This document shows positions 41,874-49,744 of a DNA stretch of 64,000 nt, in pieces. The stretch is from assembly GCA_023251135.1 (NCBI GenBank), contig JAHEZJ010000003.1, positions 113,072 through 177,071 on the forward strand, in the 5' to 3' direction. Origin of the DNA: Flavobacterium sp. (GTDB taxonomy: Bacteria > Bacteroidota > Bacteroidia > Flavobacteriales > Flavobacteriaceae). Position 1 is the first letter of the stretch; each line of letters begins with the position of its first letter. A program made the translations under genes and the position numbers. The notes under the pieces are model-generated. The model had not been told where the DNA came from. It did no database searches and worked only from the letters and a program-made list of their open reading frames with translations.

Positions 41874-42497
41874 ATGAGCAAACTAGATTTAACAAAAAGT
41901 GACAAAGTATATTATACGGCCAAAGCCAAGCCCGAAATACTTTATATCGAAAGAACAAACTATATATCGATTACCGGAACAGGAGATCCTTCGGGAGCAG
42001 TATTTTCAGAAAAAATTCAGGCCCTGTATACCACAGCTTATTGCATTAAATTTATGCTGAAAGCAGTCGATAATGATTTTGTGGTTCCAAAACTAGAAGC
42101 TTTATGGAGTTTTGACGCCGAAAAATACAAGGATATTTCAATGGATGAAGCTCCGTTAAAAATACCCCGAGCGGAGTGGGATTACAGAATTATGATTCGA
42201 ATGCCCGACTTCATAACCAAAGAACATGTGGAAGAAGCTATTCCTATTGCCGTCAATAAAAAACAAATAGTATTGGCGAAGTCCATTGAATTTTATGAAA
42301 TGGCAGAAGGCAAAGTGGTGCAGATTCTTCATGTTGGCCCTTTTGAAAATGAACCGCAAACGCTGAAAAAAATCCAGGAATTTACTACTGCACACCATTT
42401 AGAGCAAAACGGATTGCATCATGAAATTTATCTGTCAGACTTTCGAAAAACACCTCCTGAGAAATTAAAAACGTTGCTCAGAGAACCCGTTAAATAA
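41874..42497 (+). CDS. GyrI-like small-molecule-binding protein
   Basis: 207 residues, cytosolic. ILYIERTNYISITGTGDPSG near the N-terminus and GKVVQILHVGPFENEPQTLKKIQEF in the C-terminal half are the two strands-and-helix elements of the GyrI-like (SHS2, AraC effector-binding) fold, here as a stand-alone protein of the COG4832 type. Such proteins bind or hydrolyse hydrophobic small molecules and are not DNA-binding. It lies between the permease and valS genes, bracketed by 90-base direct repeats that include the valS 3' end, so it looks like an inserted cassette. Confidence 0.85.
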   Translation: MSKLDLTKSDKVYYTAKAKPEILYIERTNYISITGTGDPSGAVFSEKIQALYTTAYCIKFMLKAVDNDFVVPKLEALWSFDAEKYKDISMDEAPLKIPRAEWDYRIMIRMPDFITKEHVEEAIPIAVNKKQIVLAKSIEFYEMAEGKVVQILHVGPFENEPQTLKKIQEFTTAHHLEQNGLHHEIYLSDFRKTPPEKLKTLLREPVK

Positions 42498-42586
42498 CAA
42501 ACCCGACAGGTTTTTGAAACCTGTCGGGTTTAATTTTATAATGAATAGAGAAATCTAATTCTTATTTCAAACCAGCTAAACTCTGC
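42497..42586. repeat. valS terminator and 3' end (intact copy of the repeat)
   Basis: Contains a perfect 15-bp hairpin AAACCCGACAGGTTT / AAACCTGTCGGGTTT with loop TTG (42498-42530), serving the convergent GyrI-like and valS genes. The last 25 bases are valS coding sequence. The partner copy is at 41731-41820. Confidence 0.9.
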
Positions 42587-45195
42587 TCGATTGTAGCAAT
42601 TTTTGCTAAAGCATCAGCTTGTTTTTGTTTCTCTATGTTCAGGACTTTTTCCGGAGCTCCATTTACAAATTTTTCGTTAGAAAGTTTTGCTTCTACAGAT
42701 TTCAGGAATCCTTTTGTATAGTTTAATTCTTCGGTCAGTTTTGCAATTTCAGCTTCAACATCAATACTTCCGGTAATCGGAATGAAATATTCATTTGATT
42801 TTACACGGAACGATAACGCTCCGTCAACTTTTGCCGAAACATATTCGAAAGCTGAAATATTACCTAGTTTTGTTACGATTGAATCGAAATACATTGTAAT
42901 ATTCTCGCTGTTGATTACCTTTAATTCGATCGCATCTTTAAACGGAATGTTTTTGTCTTTACGAATCGTTCTGATTCCTGAAATCACTTCGATAGTACTA
43001 TCAAAATCAGAGATTAAACTCGCGTTGAAAGGCTTTAATTCCGGCCAGGTCGAAACGATTAAAGCTTCTTCAGCAGTTCTGTCTGCAATTAAATGCCAAA
43101 TTTCTTCAGTTAAGAAAGGCATGAACGGATGAAGCAACTTCAAATTACTTTCCAACATTTCGATTGCTTTGTCAAATGTCGTCTTATCAATTGGCTGTTG
43201 GTACGCCGGTTTAATCATTTCTAAGAACCATGAACAGAAATCATCCCAAACCAATTTGTAAATGGCCATCAATGAATCTGAAATTCTGTATTTCTCAAAA
43301 TTATCTTCAATATCAACTAAAGTCTGCTGCAATTTTGCTTCGTACCATTCGATGGCTACTTTTGATGATTCCGGTTGTGGAATAGTTTCTGAAACTTCCC
43401 ATCCTTTAATCAGTTTAAAGGCATTCCAAATCTTATTTGAAAACGCTTTCCCCTGATTACACAATTCTTCATCAAACATAATATCGTTTCCTGCAGAAGC
43501 ACTCAAAAGCAATCCTACACGAACTCCATCGGCACTAAATTTATCGATCAGGTCTAAAGGATCAGGAGAATTTCCTAATGATTTAGACATTTTACGACGT
43601 TGTTTGTCACGAACCAAACCAGTTAAATACACATTTGTAAATGGTTTTTCTCCCGCATATTCATAACCTGCAATGATCATTCTCGCTACCCAGAAGAATA
43701 AGATATCCGGACCAGTAACCAGATCATTTGTTGGATAATAATATTTATAATCGGCACTTTCCGGGTCCATGATTCCGCCAAAAACTGACATTGGCCAAAG
43801 CCATGATGAAAACCAGGTATCTAAAGCATCAACATCCTGTGTTAAATCTTTTGTTTCAAGTTTCAGATTTGAAGTTCTTTCCTGCGCTAATTTTAGAGCA
43901 TCTTCTATATTTTCTGCCACTACGAAATCTTCTTTTCCATCTCCGTAATAATAAGCCGGAATCTGTTGTCCCCACCATAATTGACGTGAGATGTTCCAAT
44001 CACGAATATTGTTTAACCAGTGCGCATACGTATTTTCAAAACGTTTTGGATGCAATTTAATATCTCCGGTTTCTAAAACTGACGTAATAGCCGGTTTTAC
44101 CAAATCTTCCATTTTCAAAAACCATTGATCAGACAATCTCGGTTCGATCACTGCTTTGGTTCTTTCAGAAGTTCCAACTTTATTCAAATGGATTTCGGTC
44201 TTTGCCAAAGCTCCGATTTCTTCTAATTCTTTTGCAATTTCAGTACGAACCACAAAACGGTCTTTGCCCTGATAATGCAATCCGAAACTATTTAGCGTAG
44301 CATCTTCATTAAAGATATCAACGATTTCAAGATTGTGTTTCTCTCCTAACGTTTTGTCATTCATATCGTGCGCCGGAGTCACTTTCAAACATCCGGTTCC
44401 GAATTCAACATCAACATATTCGTCTTCGATAATCGGAATAACTCTTCCACAAATTGGAACGATAGCCTTTTTACCTTTTAAATGTGTAAAACGCTCATCA
44501 TTTGGATTGATACAAATAGCGGTATCTCCAAAAATAGTTTCCGGACGTGTTGTAGCAATCGTCAGAAAATCTTCTGAACCTTCAATTTTATATTTTAAGA
44601 AAAATAATTTCCCTTGTTGTTCTTCGTAAATAACCTCTTCATCAGACAAAGTGGTTTTGGCTTCCGGGTCCCAGTTTACCATTCGGTATCCTCGGTAAAT
44701 CAAACCTTTGTTGTACAAATCAACAAACGATTTAATTACAGAAGCTGACATATCAGGATCCATCGTAAATTTAGTTCTTTCCCAGTCGCAGGAAGCTCCA
44801 AGTTTTTTAAGCTGCTCTAAGATTACACCACCGTATTTATCTGTCCATTCCCAGGCGTGTGCCAAAAACTCTTCGCGGGTTAAATCATTTTTATTGATTC
44901 CTTCTGCCTTCAATTTCTGTACTACTTTTGCTTCTGTAGCAATAGAGGCATGATCGGTTCCCGGAACCCAGCAGGCATTAAAACCTTTAAGACGCGCTCT
45001 ACGAATTAAAACATCCTGAATGGTATTGTTCAACATATGCCCCATGTGAAGGACTCCTGTCACGTTTGGTGGCGGAATTACAATTGTATAAGGTGTTCTG
45101 TGATCAGGCTCTGAATGAAAATAATTATTCTTCATCCAGTAATCGTACCATTTATTCTCGATTGTTTTAGCGTCAAATTGTGCTGGAATTGTCAT
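42562..45195 (-). CDS. valS: Valine--tRNA ligase
   Basis: 877 residues, charging tRNA-Val with valine. The class I HIGH signature is HMGH at residues 50-53 after PPPNVTGVL. The KMSKS loop reads RRKMSKSLGNSPDPLD. Zinc-free type, with an editing (CP1) domain between them (IATTRPETIFGDTAICINP) and the C-terminal coiled coil arm (SIDVEAEIAKLTEELNYTKG...) of bacterial ValRS. A TACTTTTG element at 45371-45378 on this strand would give a leader of about 170 bases that contains GATTAAAC-type repeats. The 3' end is duplicated at 41796-41820. Confidence 0.98.
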   Translation of the reverse strand: MTIPAQFDAKTIENKWYDYWMKNNYFHSEPDHRTPYTIVIPPPNVTGVLHMGHMLNNTIQDVLIRRARLKGFNACWVPGTDHASIATEAKVVQKLKAEGINKNDLTREEFLAHAWEWTDKYGGVILEQLKKLGASCDWERTKFTMDPDMSASVIKSFVDLYNKGLIYRGYRMVNWDPEAKTTLSDEEVIYEEQQGKLFFLKYKIEGSEDFLTIATTRPETIFGDTAICINPNDERFTHLKGKKAIVPICGRVIPIIEDEYVDVEFGTGCLKVTPAHDMNDKTLGEKHNLEIVDIFNEDATLNSFGLHYQGKDRFVVRTEIAKELEEIGALAKTEIHLNKVGTSERTKAVIEPRLSDQWFLKMEDLVKPAITSVLETGDIKLHPKRFENTYAHWLNNIRDWNISRQLWWGQQIPAYYYGDGKEDFVVAENIEDALKLAQERTSNLKLETKDLTQDVDALDTWFSSWLWPMSVFGGIMDPESADYKYYYPTNDLVTGPDILFFWVARMIIAGYEYAGEKPFTNVYLTGLVRDKQRRKMSKSLGNSPDPLDLIDKFSADGVRVGLLLSASAGNDIMFDEELCNQGKAFSNKIWNAFKLIKGWEVSETIPQPESSKVAIEWYEAKLQQTLVDIEDNFEKYRISDSLMAIYKLVWDDFCSWFLEMIKPAYQQPIDKTTFDKAIEMLESNLKLLHPFMPFLTEEIWHLIADRTAEEALIVSTWPELKPFNASLISDFDSTIEVISGIRTIRKDKNIPFKDAIELKVINSENITMYFDSIVTKLGNISAFEYVSAKVDGALSFRVKSNEYFIPITGSIDVEAEIAKLTEELNYTKGFLKSVEAKLSNEKFVNGAPEKVLNIEKQKQADALAKIATIEQSLAGLK

Positions 45196-45203
45196 TTAAA
45201 TAG

Positions 45204-45329
45204 ATTGTTTAATCGTTAATTCGTGTATTTGTTTAGTCCTTATTCCCGTATTTGTTTAATCGTTTTTTACTGCAATCACAGCTTTTACTAATCATCAGTC
45301 GATTAAACGGTTAAACGATTAAACAATAA
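45204..45329. repeat. GTTTAATCG / CGATTAAAC repeat cluster in the valS leader
   Basis: Left side: TTGTTTAATCGTTAA and further TTTGTTTAGTCC and TTTGTTTAATCG units. Right side: CGATTAAACGG, TTAAACGATTAAACAA. The outer copies form a near-perfect inverted repeat of about 16 bases. The same unit occurs around 56050-56600. Confidence 0.7.
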
Positions 45330-45468
45330 AACAGAAAAACTGGTTCAATTTTTGTAATCATTACTGACAGCAAAAGTAAATAATTAAGTACACTATAAAA
45401 AGCGAATTAATAATTTGTGTGTTAATTAAAAGAATGTATATTTACTTACAACTTAAAATAAATTTCAA

Positions 45469-45849
45469 ATGAAAAATGTAGCCTCTTTTATTGCAGTCGT
45501 ATTGTTTAGCACAATAAGTTATGCACAAAACGGCCCAAAAATTGAATTTGCAGCCCAAGACAATACAATTGATTATGGAAAAATTTCTAAAAGTGACAAC
45601 GGAGTTAGATCTTTTGAATTTACCAACACAGGTGACGCACCACTTTTGATTACAGGTGCCGAATCGACCGTAAGTTCTATAGTTGTTACCAAACCCGCAG
45701 CAGCAATTATGCCAGGTAAAACAGGTAAAATTGATGTAAAATACAACATGGTTGCCGGTCCGATCCGTAAAACAATTACTGTTGAAACCAATGCCGTAAA
45801 CTATCCTGACGGTAGAGTAGCCTTAAAAATTAAAGGTGAAGTTTTATAA
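45469..45849 (+). CDS. DUF1573 family exported protein
   Basis: 126 residues with a signal peptide ending SYAQ. The whole mature part is one immunoglobulin-like ASPM/MSP-type domain: IDYGKISKSDNGVRSFEFTN, PLLITGAESTVS, PAAAIMPGKTGKIDVKYN, RKTITVETNA. This is the DUF1573 signature, common in Bacteroidota as single-domain periplasmic proteins of unknown role. Single-gene unit with a good terminator. Confidence 0.9.
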   Translation: MKNVASFIAVVLFSTISYAQNGPKIEFAAQDNTIDYGKISKSDNGVRSFEFTNTGDAPLLITGAESTVSSIVVTKPAAAIMPGKTGKIDVKYNMVAGPIRKTITVETNAVNYPDGRVALKIKGEVL

Positions 45850-45871
45850 AAAACTAAAATCTAAAAATAGT

Positions 45872-45906
45872 AAAACCGCTTCTCAAATTAAGAAGCGGTT
45901 TTTTTT
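45872..45906 (+). terminator. Rho-independent terminator
   Basis: AAAACCGCTTCT and AGAAGCGGTTTT with a 7-base loop, then a T run, directly after the DUF1573 gene. Confidence 0.9.
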
Positions 45907-45923
45907 ATCCGCATTTTTAAACT

Positions 45924-45956
45924 AAATCCGGCAGGTTTCAAAAACCTGTCGGATTT
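45924..45956 (-). terminator. Terminator of the CCTGTCGG hairpin family
   Basis: AAATCCGGCAGGTTT pairs with AAACCTGTCGGATTT (one G/T wobble), 14 bases after the stop codon of the minus-strand lipoprotein gene. It is the third member of the family seen at 41732 and 42498, with paired substitutions in the stem. Confidence 0.8.
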
Positions 45957-45970
45957 GTTTTAAGAGGTTA

Positions 45971-46456
45971 TTATTTTTTCTCTGCACAGTCTGCAACATC
46001 AAACTTATACTTCACACGGTCAAAATCGATAGGTTTGTCTTTTACCAAATAAGTAACTCCCATAGTCGTCTGCATGGTTCCGTTACCCAAAATAAGTTTA
46101 TTATCCTTCTTTAAAAATGCCATTGGGTTTTTAAAGGTTTTATTCTTATTGGTAACCTCTTTAAAAGTATAATCGGCAAATAAGGTATCTCCGTGAAACT
46201 CTCCCGCAAGTTCCCCTACTCTTTCTGTTGCCGCGGCAACTTTCATAGTCATGTTACCACTTATCTTTCCATTTTTTAGCGTGTTTACTTTTAAATCGAT
46301 TGTATCTTTTTCATATATGGCTTTATAACATTTTGTACTTACGATGGTTTCAGCAGCTACCTTAGCTGCTTCGGCCGCTTTCTGTTTTTCATTGTCTTTA
46401 CAGCTTTGAAGTCCGACACAAGTCACAAGCAAGCAGGATACCACTAATTTTTTCAT
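45971..46456 (-). CDS. Small lipoprotein, unknown
   Basis: 161 residues with a lipobox at GLQSC (Cys19). The mature part starts with an Ala/Lys-rich helix (KQKAAEAAKVAAETI) followed by short beta strands: CYKAIYEKDTIDLKV, GKISGNMTMKV, GELAGEFHGDTLFADYTF. The pattern suggests a small beta-barrel or lipocalin-like fold seen in many Bacteroidota lipoproteins. Function unknown. Two cysteines outside the lipobox (CYKA and ADCAEKK) could form a disulfide. Confidence 0.75.
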   Translation of the reverse strand: MKKLVVSCLLVTCVGLQSCKDNEKQKAAEAAKVAAETIVSTKCYKAIYEKDTIDLKVNTLKNGKISGNMTMKVAAATERVGELAGEFHGDTLFADYTFKEVTNKNKTFKNPMAFLKKDNKLILGNGTMQTTMGVTYLVKDKPIDFDRVKYKFDVADCAEKK

Positions 46457-46555
46457 AATTATATTTTTTAAAGATCATTGTTATTCTATAAAATTAAATA
46501 AAAAAGAAGCCAAAAAAAAGGCTTCTAAATTAAAATTTCAACTGTCAAACCAAAA

Positions 46556-46579
46556 CCGCAGGATTTCAAGAACCTGCGG
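46556..46579 (-). terminator. Hairpin after the OmpA-like gene
   Basis: CCGCAGG and CCTGCGG with a loop of 10 bases, 20 bases downstream of the OmpA-like stop codon. The loop sequence (ATTTCAAGAA) recalls the CCTGTCGG terminator family. Confidence 0.55.
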
Positions 46580-46599
46580 CCCTGGTACAGCCGCTCTGT

Positions 46600-48774
46600 T
46601 TATAAATTCTTAATTACAAATTCACTTCTTCTGTTCAATTCATGTTCTTCTTCTGAACAGGCCTCATCGGGCTGACATTTTATGATAGGCACTGATTCTC
46701 CGTATCCTTTAGCCTCAACCCTTTTGGCATTGATACCCGATTCTATTATAAAATCTCTCGTTGAACTGGCTCTTTTCTGAGACAAATTGGCATTAAACTT
46801 CTCATTCCCTCTTGAATCCGTATGCGATCCTATTTCGATTACCATGTCGGGATATTTCTTCATTAATTCTACCACACGGCCCAATACTACTTTAGATTCT
46901 TTTCGGATGTACCATAAATTATAATCAAAGTAAATCGGATCTGTTTTTATAATTAACCTTCCTTTATTGTCTTTGACCACATCTTTTTCCTGTGCAATAA
47001 TCTGAGCTATTTTTTCTTTCTTTCTGATTTCTCCTGCGACAATTTCTTCGGCTTTCGCTTTTTTATCGGCTTCTTTTAAAGCAATAATCGCCAGAGCTTC
47101 TTTTTCTTTTCTTCGCTTGGTTTCAATTTCTTCCTCTTTCTTTTTGATTTCGGCAATTTGCAGCTCTTCTTTCTTTTTTGTTTCAGCAATCAACAGCTCT
47201 TCCTTTTTTAGCAATTCCAAAGATTTTAATGCCATCGATGCATCATGACTTGCCTCTCTGGTGGTTCCCGAAGACACTGTTCTCGACTCACTTGTATAAC
47301 CTTCCTTAGCACCCAAAACAGTAAACGCACTTTCACAGGCAACGGTAAAATTAAATTTCCCAGCTGTGGCAGTTGTCGTTGTGCTCAAAACCTTTCCATC
47401 TGAGTCCTTTAAGGTCACAACTGCATTTTCCAGAGGCAATTTGGTATCGATATCTGTAATAACCCCTGCAATAAATTGTTTACAATCTTCTACCAGTAAA
47501 GCTTTGATTTCTTTAATCTGATAAATATCGTCGCTCCCTTTTCCTCCCTCTCTGTTGGAAGCAAAATAACCTTCTTTGGTATCGGAATCGATGTTAAACG
47601 AAAAATCATCCCGATTTGAATTCAAAGGCACACCAACATTTACAGGTTTACTGTAGTCGTTTCCTTTAATTTCCGAAACAAAAACATCCAATGATCCGTA
47701 ACCTAAATGCCCGTCAGACGAGAAATAAAGTTTTTGATCGTTTGTAACAAAAGGAAATTGCTCTCTTTTATCGGTATTAATTGTCGGGCCTAAATTTCGG
47801 GGTGTATCAAATGCACCTTTATTTATATTGACCGAATAAATATCAAATGACCCTAAGGTTCCCGGCATATCTGATGCAAAATACAATACCTTTTCATCGG
47901 CACTCAGCGCCGGATGCTCTATCGAATATTCCGAACTATTAAACGGAAGCGCTACTATATTGGTCCATCTTCCTTCAACCAGTTCGGCTTTAAATATTTG
48001 AAGATTCGAGATTTTCTGATCGTTTGTTTTCTTGCTTTTGTTCTTTGAATTGTTGCGTGTAAAGTAAATGGTTTTACCGTCTTTTGTAAAAACCGCATTA
48101 GCCTCGTGCATGCCGGTTTTTAGTTCTTTGGCAAAATAATGCACAATAGAATCAGCCGAATTGCTGTTTTTTAAAGGGATCGTAACCAGATTCAAATAAG
48201 TTTCATTGTCCCATTTGAACTTTTTATCCAGCAATCCCGGTTTTAACTTTACGCCCGCAAAAACCAGATTATCATTGTATTTTACAGCCCCAAACTCCGA
48301 ATTAGGTGTATTGATAGCCAGATTTTTAAGTTCGTAACGCTTCCCGATTGCCGAAACATTTTCTAAAATCTTAAGGTCTTTTTCAAAATTAGAAACAGCG
48401 TCAGCGTTACCCGATTTTGCATAATATTCTTTTAAAGCTGCATTGGCATTGGCATCACTGTCGCTTGCTTTTAAAGTTTGCGCATATCTGAAATAATAAT
48501 TCCGATCTAAATCACTACTGTAATTTTGAATCAAAAGCCTGTAGTAACGCTGGGCTTTTATCAAATCGTTCGTATAAAAATAAGAGTCCGCTAAATTTTT
48601 TATCACTTCCTGCGAAGGTTTATTCTCTGCTAATTTCTCATACAAAGTAATCGCTTCGCTGTAATGGGTTTTATCAAAAAATCGTTTAGCTCTGGCCAAT
48701 TCAAAATCCTGAGCACTTATAAACTGTATTGAAAATACGAATACAATAACGAGTAGTTTTTTCATATTTTTCAT
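46600..48774 (-). CDS. OmpA/PD40 outer-membrane protein of a T9SS-type operon
   Basis: 724 residues from the ATG at 48774, one base after the upstream PorP/SprF stop. A longer reading from 48801 would overlap that gene. The signal peptide ends FISAQ. Then TPR helices (about 25-130), PD40/WD40-like repeats (KTIYFTRNNS, VLYFASDMPG, KLYFSSDG, EGYFASNREGG), a carboxypeptidase-regulatory-like domain, a Lys/Glu-rich coiled coil, and a C-terminal OmpA peptidoglycan-binding domain (IEIGSHTDSRGNEKFNANLSQ). PorE-like proteins with this order link type IX secretion components to peptidoglycan. The operon order supports that. Confidence 0.88.
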   Translation of the reverse strand: MKNMKKLLVIVFVFSIQFISAQDFELARAKRFFDKTHYSEAITLYEKLAENKPSQEVIKNLADSYFYTNDLIKAQRYYRLLIQNYSSDLDRNYYFRYAQTLKASDSDANANAALKEYYAKSGNADAVSNFEKDLKILENVSAIGKRYELKNLAINTPNSEFGAVKYNDNLVFAGVKLKPGLLDKKFKWDNETYLNLVTIPLKNSNSADSIVHYFAKELKTGMHEANAVFTKDGKTIYFTRNNSKNKSKKTNDQKISNLQIFKAELVEGRWTNIVALPFNSSEYSIEHPALSADEKVLYFASDMPGTLGSFDIYSVNINKGAFDTPRNLGPTINTDKREQFPFVTNDQKLYFSSDGHLGYGSLDVFVSEIKGNDYSKPVNVGVPLNSNRDDFSFNIDSDTKEGYFASNREGGKGSDDIYQIKEIKALLVEDCKQFIAGVITDIDTKLPLENAVVTLKDSDGKVLSTTTTATAGKFNFTVACESAFTVLGAKEGYTSESRTVSSGTTREASHDASMALKSLELLKKEELLIAETKKKEELQIAEIKKKEEEIETKRRKEKEALAIIALKEADKKAKAEEIVAGEIRKKEKIAQIIAQEKDVVKDNKGRLIIKTDPIYFDYNLWYIRKESKVVLGRVVELMKKYPDMVIEIGSHTDSRGNEKFNANLSQKRASSTRDFIIESGINAKRVEAKGYGESVPIIKCQPDEACSEEEHELNRRSEFVIKNL

Positions 48775-48775
48775 T

Positions 48776-49711
48776 TTAAAAGAATCTTGGCGATTTATCA
48801 TATCCTTTTCCTAATAGATCTAAATCAAAAAGCAGCATAATTTCGTGTGTGCCCGAGTTAAACCGGCCCATATTGGATAAGGTATGATCGTAGGCATAAC
48901 CCACTCTTAAAGTTGGTGTTACATTTATATTCATTAAAGCACTCACCGCATCATTTATTCGATAAGCAGCTCCCAATTCAAATTTATTGTTGTACAAAAC
49001 ATTCGCGGTCAGGTCTACAGCAACAGGCGCTCCCGGAACAAATCGCGACATAAATGCGGGTTTCAGTTTGACCTTATCATTGATTTGAAAAACATATCCG
49101 GCAGTTAAAAAGGTATGAATCGCTTCTGATCCGTAAGCATTGATTCCTGATTTTTCTTCGATATGTTTGGTGCTCAACAAATTCGGAACCGACAATCCAA
49201 CATAAAAATTATCCCTGAAATAATAAGCTCCCACTCCAATATTGGGTTTGGTGACGTTTATATTTTGAGCGAAAGCCAAATCAGTAGCAGTATCACCGCT
49301 TTCTAAAACAAACCCGTTAAAATTAGTTTGAAGAGACGTAAATCCGGCCTTTAATCCCAGTGAAAGTTTATTTTTTCCACCCAGGTTTAAGACATAGGCA
49401 AAATCAGCATAAAAATTATTTTCTTTTTTAGCACCATCACCAATATCATCTGAAACCAACGACAGCCCCACTTCAATTTTATCGCTTAATGCCGTATGTC
49501 CAAAAAAGGTAAAAGTCTTGGGTGCACCCACGGCTCCCACCCATTGGGTTCGGTACAATCCTCCAAAATTCATCATTGCAGGAACTCCTGTAGCGTATGC
49601 AGGATTTACCACACTCATATTGTACATATAATGGGTATATTCCGGATCCTGCTGTGCTGAGGCTGAAGCAATGTAAAAGAGGAAACTTATAAAAAGTAGT
49701 ACTTTCTTCAT
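48776..49711 (-). CDS. PorP/SprF family outer-membrane protein
   Basis: 311 residues with a signal peptide ending ASAQ. QQDPEYTHYMYNMSVVNPAYAT at the mature N-terminus is the defining motif of the PorP/SprF family. The remainder is a beta-barrel ending IMLLFDLDLLGKGYDK. In Flavobacterium SprF is needed to secrete the SprB adhesin, and paralogues each pair with a large adjacent type B CTD protein, as here (gene 33 bases upstream). It acts in the outer membrane, probably anchoring the secreted partner. Confidence 0.95.
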   Translation of the reverse strand: MKKVLLFISFLFYIASASAQQDPEYTHYMYNMSVVNPAYATGVPAMMNFGGLYRTQWVGAVGAPKTFTFFGHTALSDKIEVGLSLVSDDIGDGAKKENNFYADFAYVLNLGGKNKLSLGLKAGFTSLQTNFNGFVLESGDTATDLAFAQNINVTKPNIGVGAYYFRDNFYVGLSVPNLLSTKHIEEKSGINAYGSEAIHTFLTAGYVFQINDKVKLKPAFMSRFVPGAPVAVDLTANVLYNNKFELGAAYRINDAVSALMNINVTPTLRVGYAYDHTLSNMGRFNSGTHEIMLLFDLDLLGKGYDKSPRFF

Positions 49712-49744
49712 TTGAAACTTATATTAAATAGTGTAAAAAGGAAA

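Noticed and set aside
45204-45468. T-box or similar tRNA-sensing riboswitch in the valS leader
   Set aside because: No T-box sequence or specifier loop is visible. The leader consists of dispersed repeats, and T-boxes are not expected in Bacteroidota.
48774-48801. Longer start for the OmpA/PD40 protein
   Set aside because: It would overlap the PorP/SprF gene and put nine extra residues before a normal signal peptide. The ATG at 48774 fits better.
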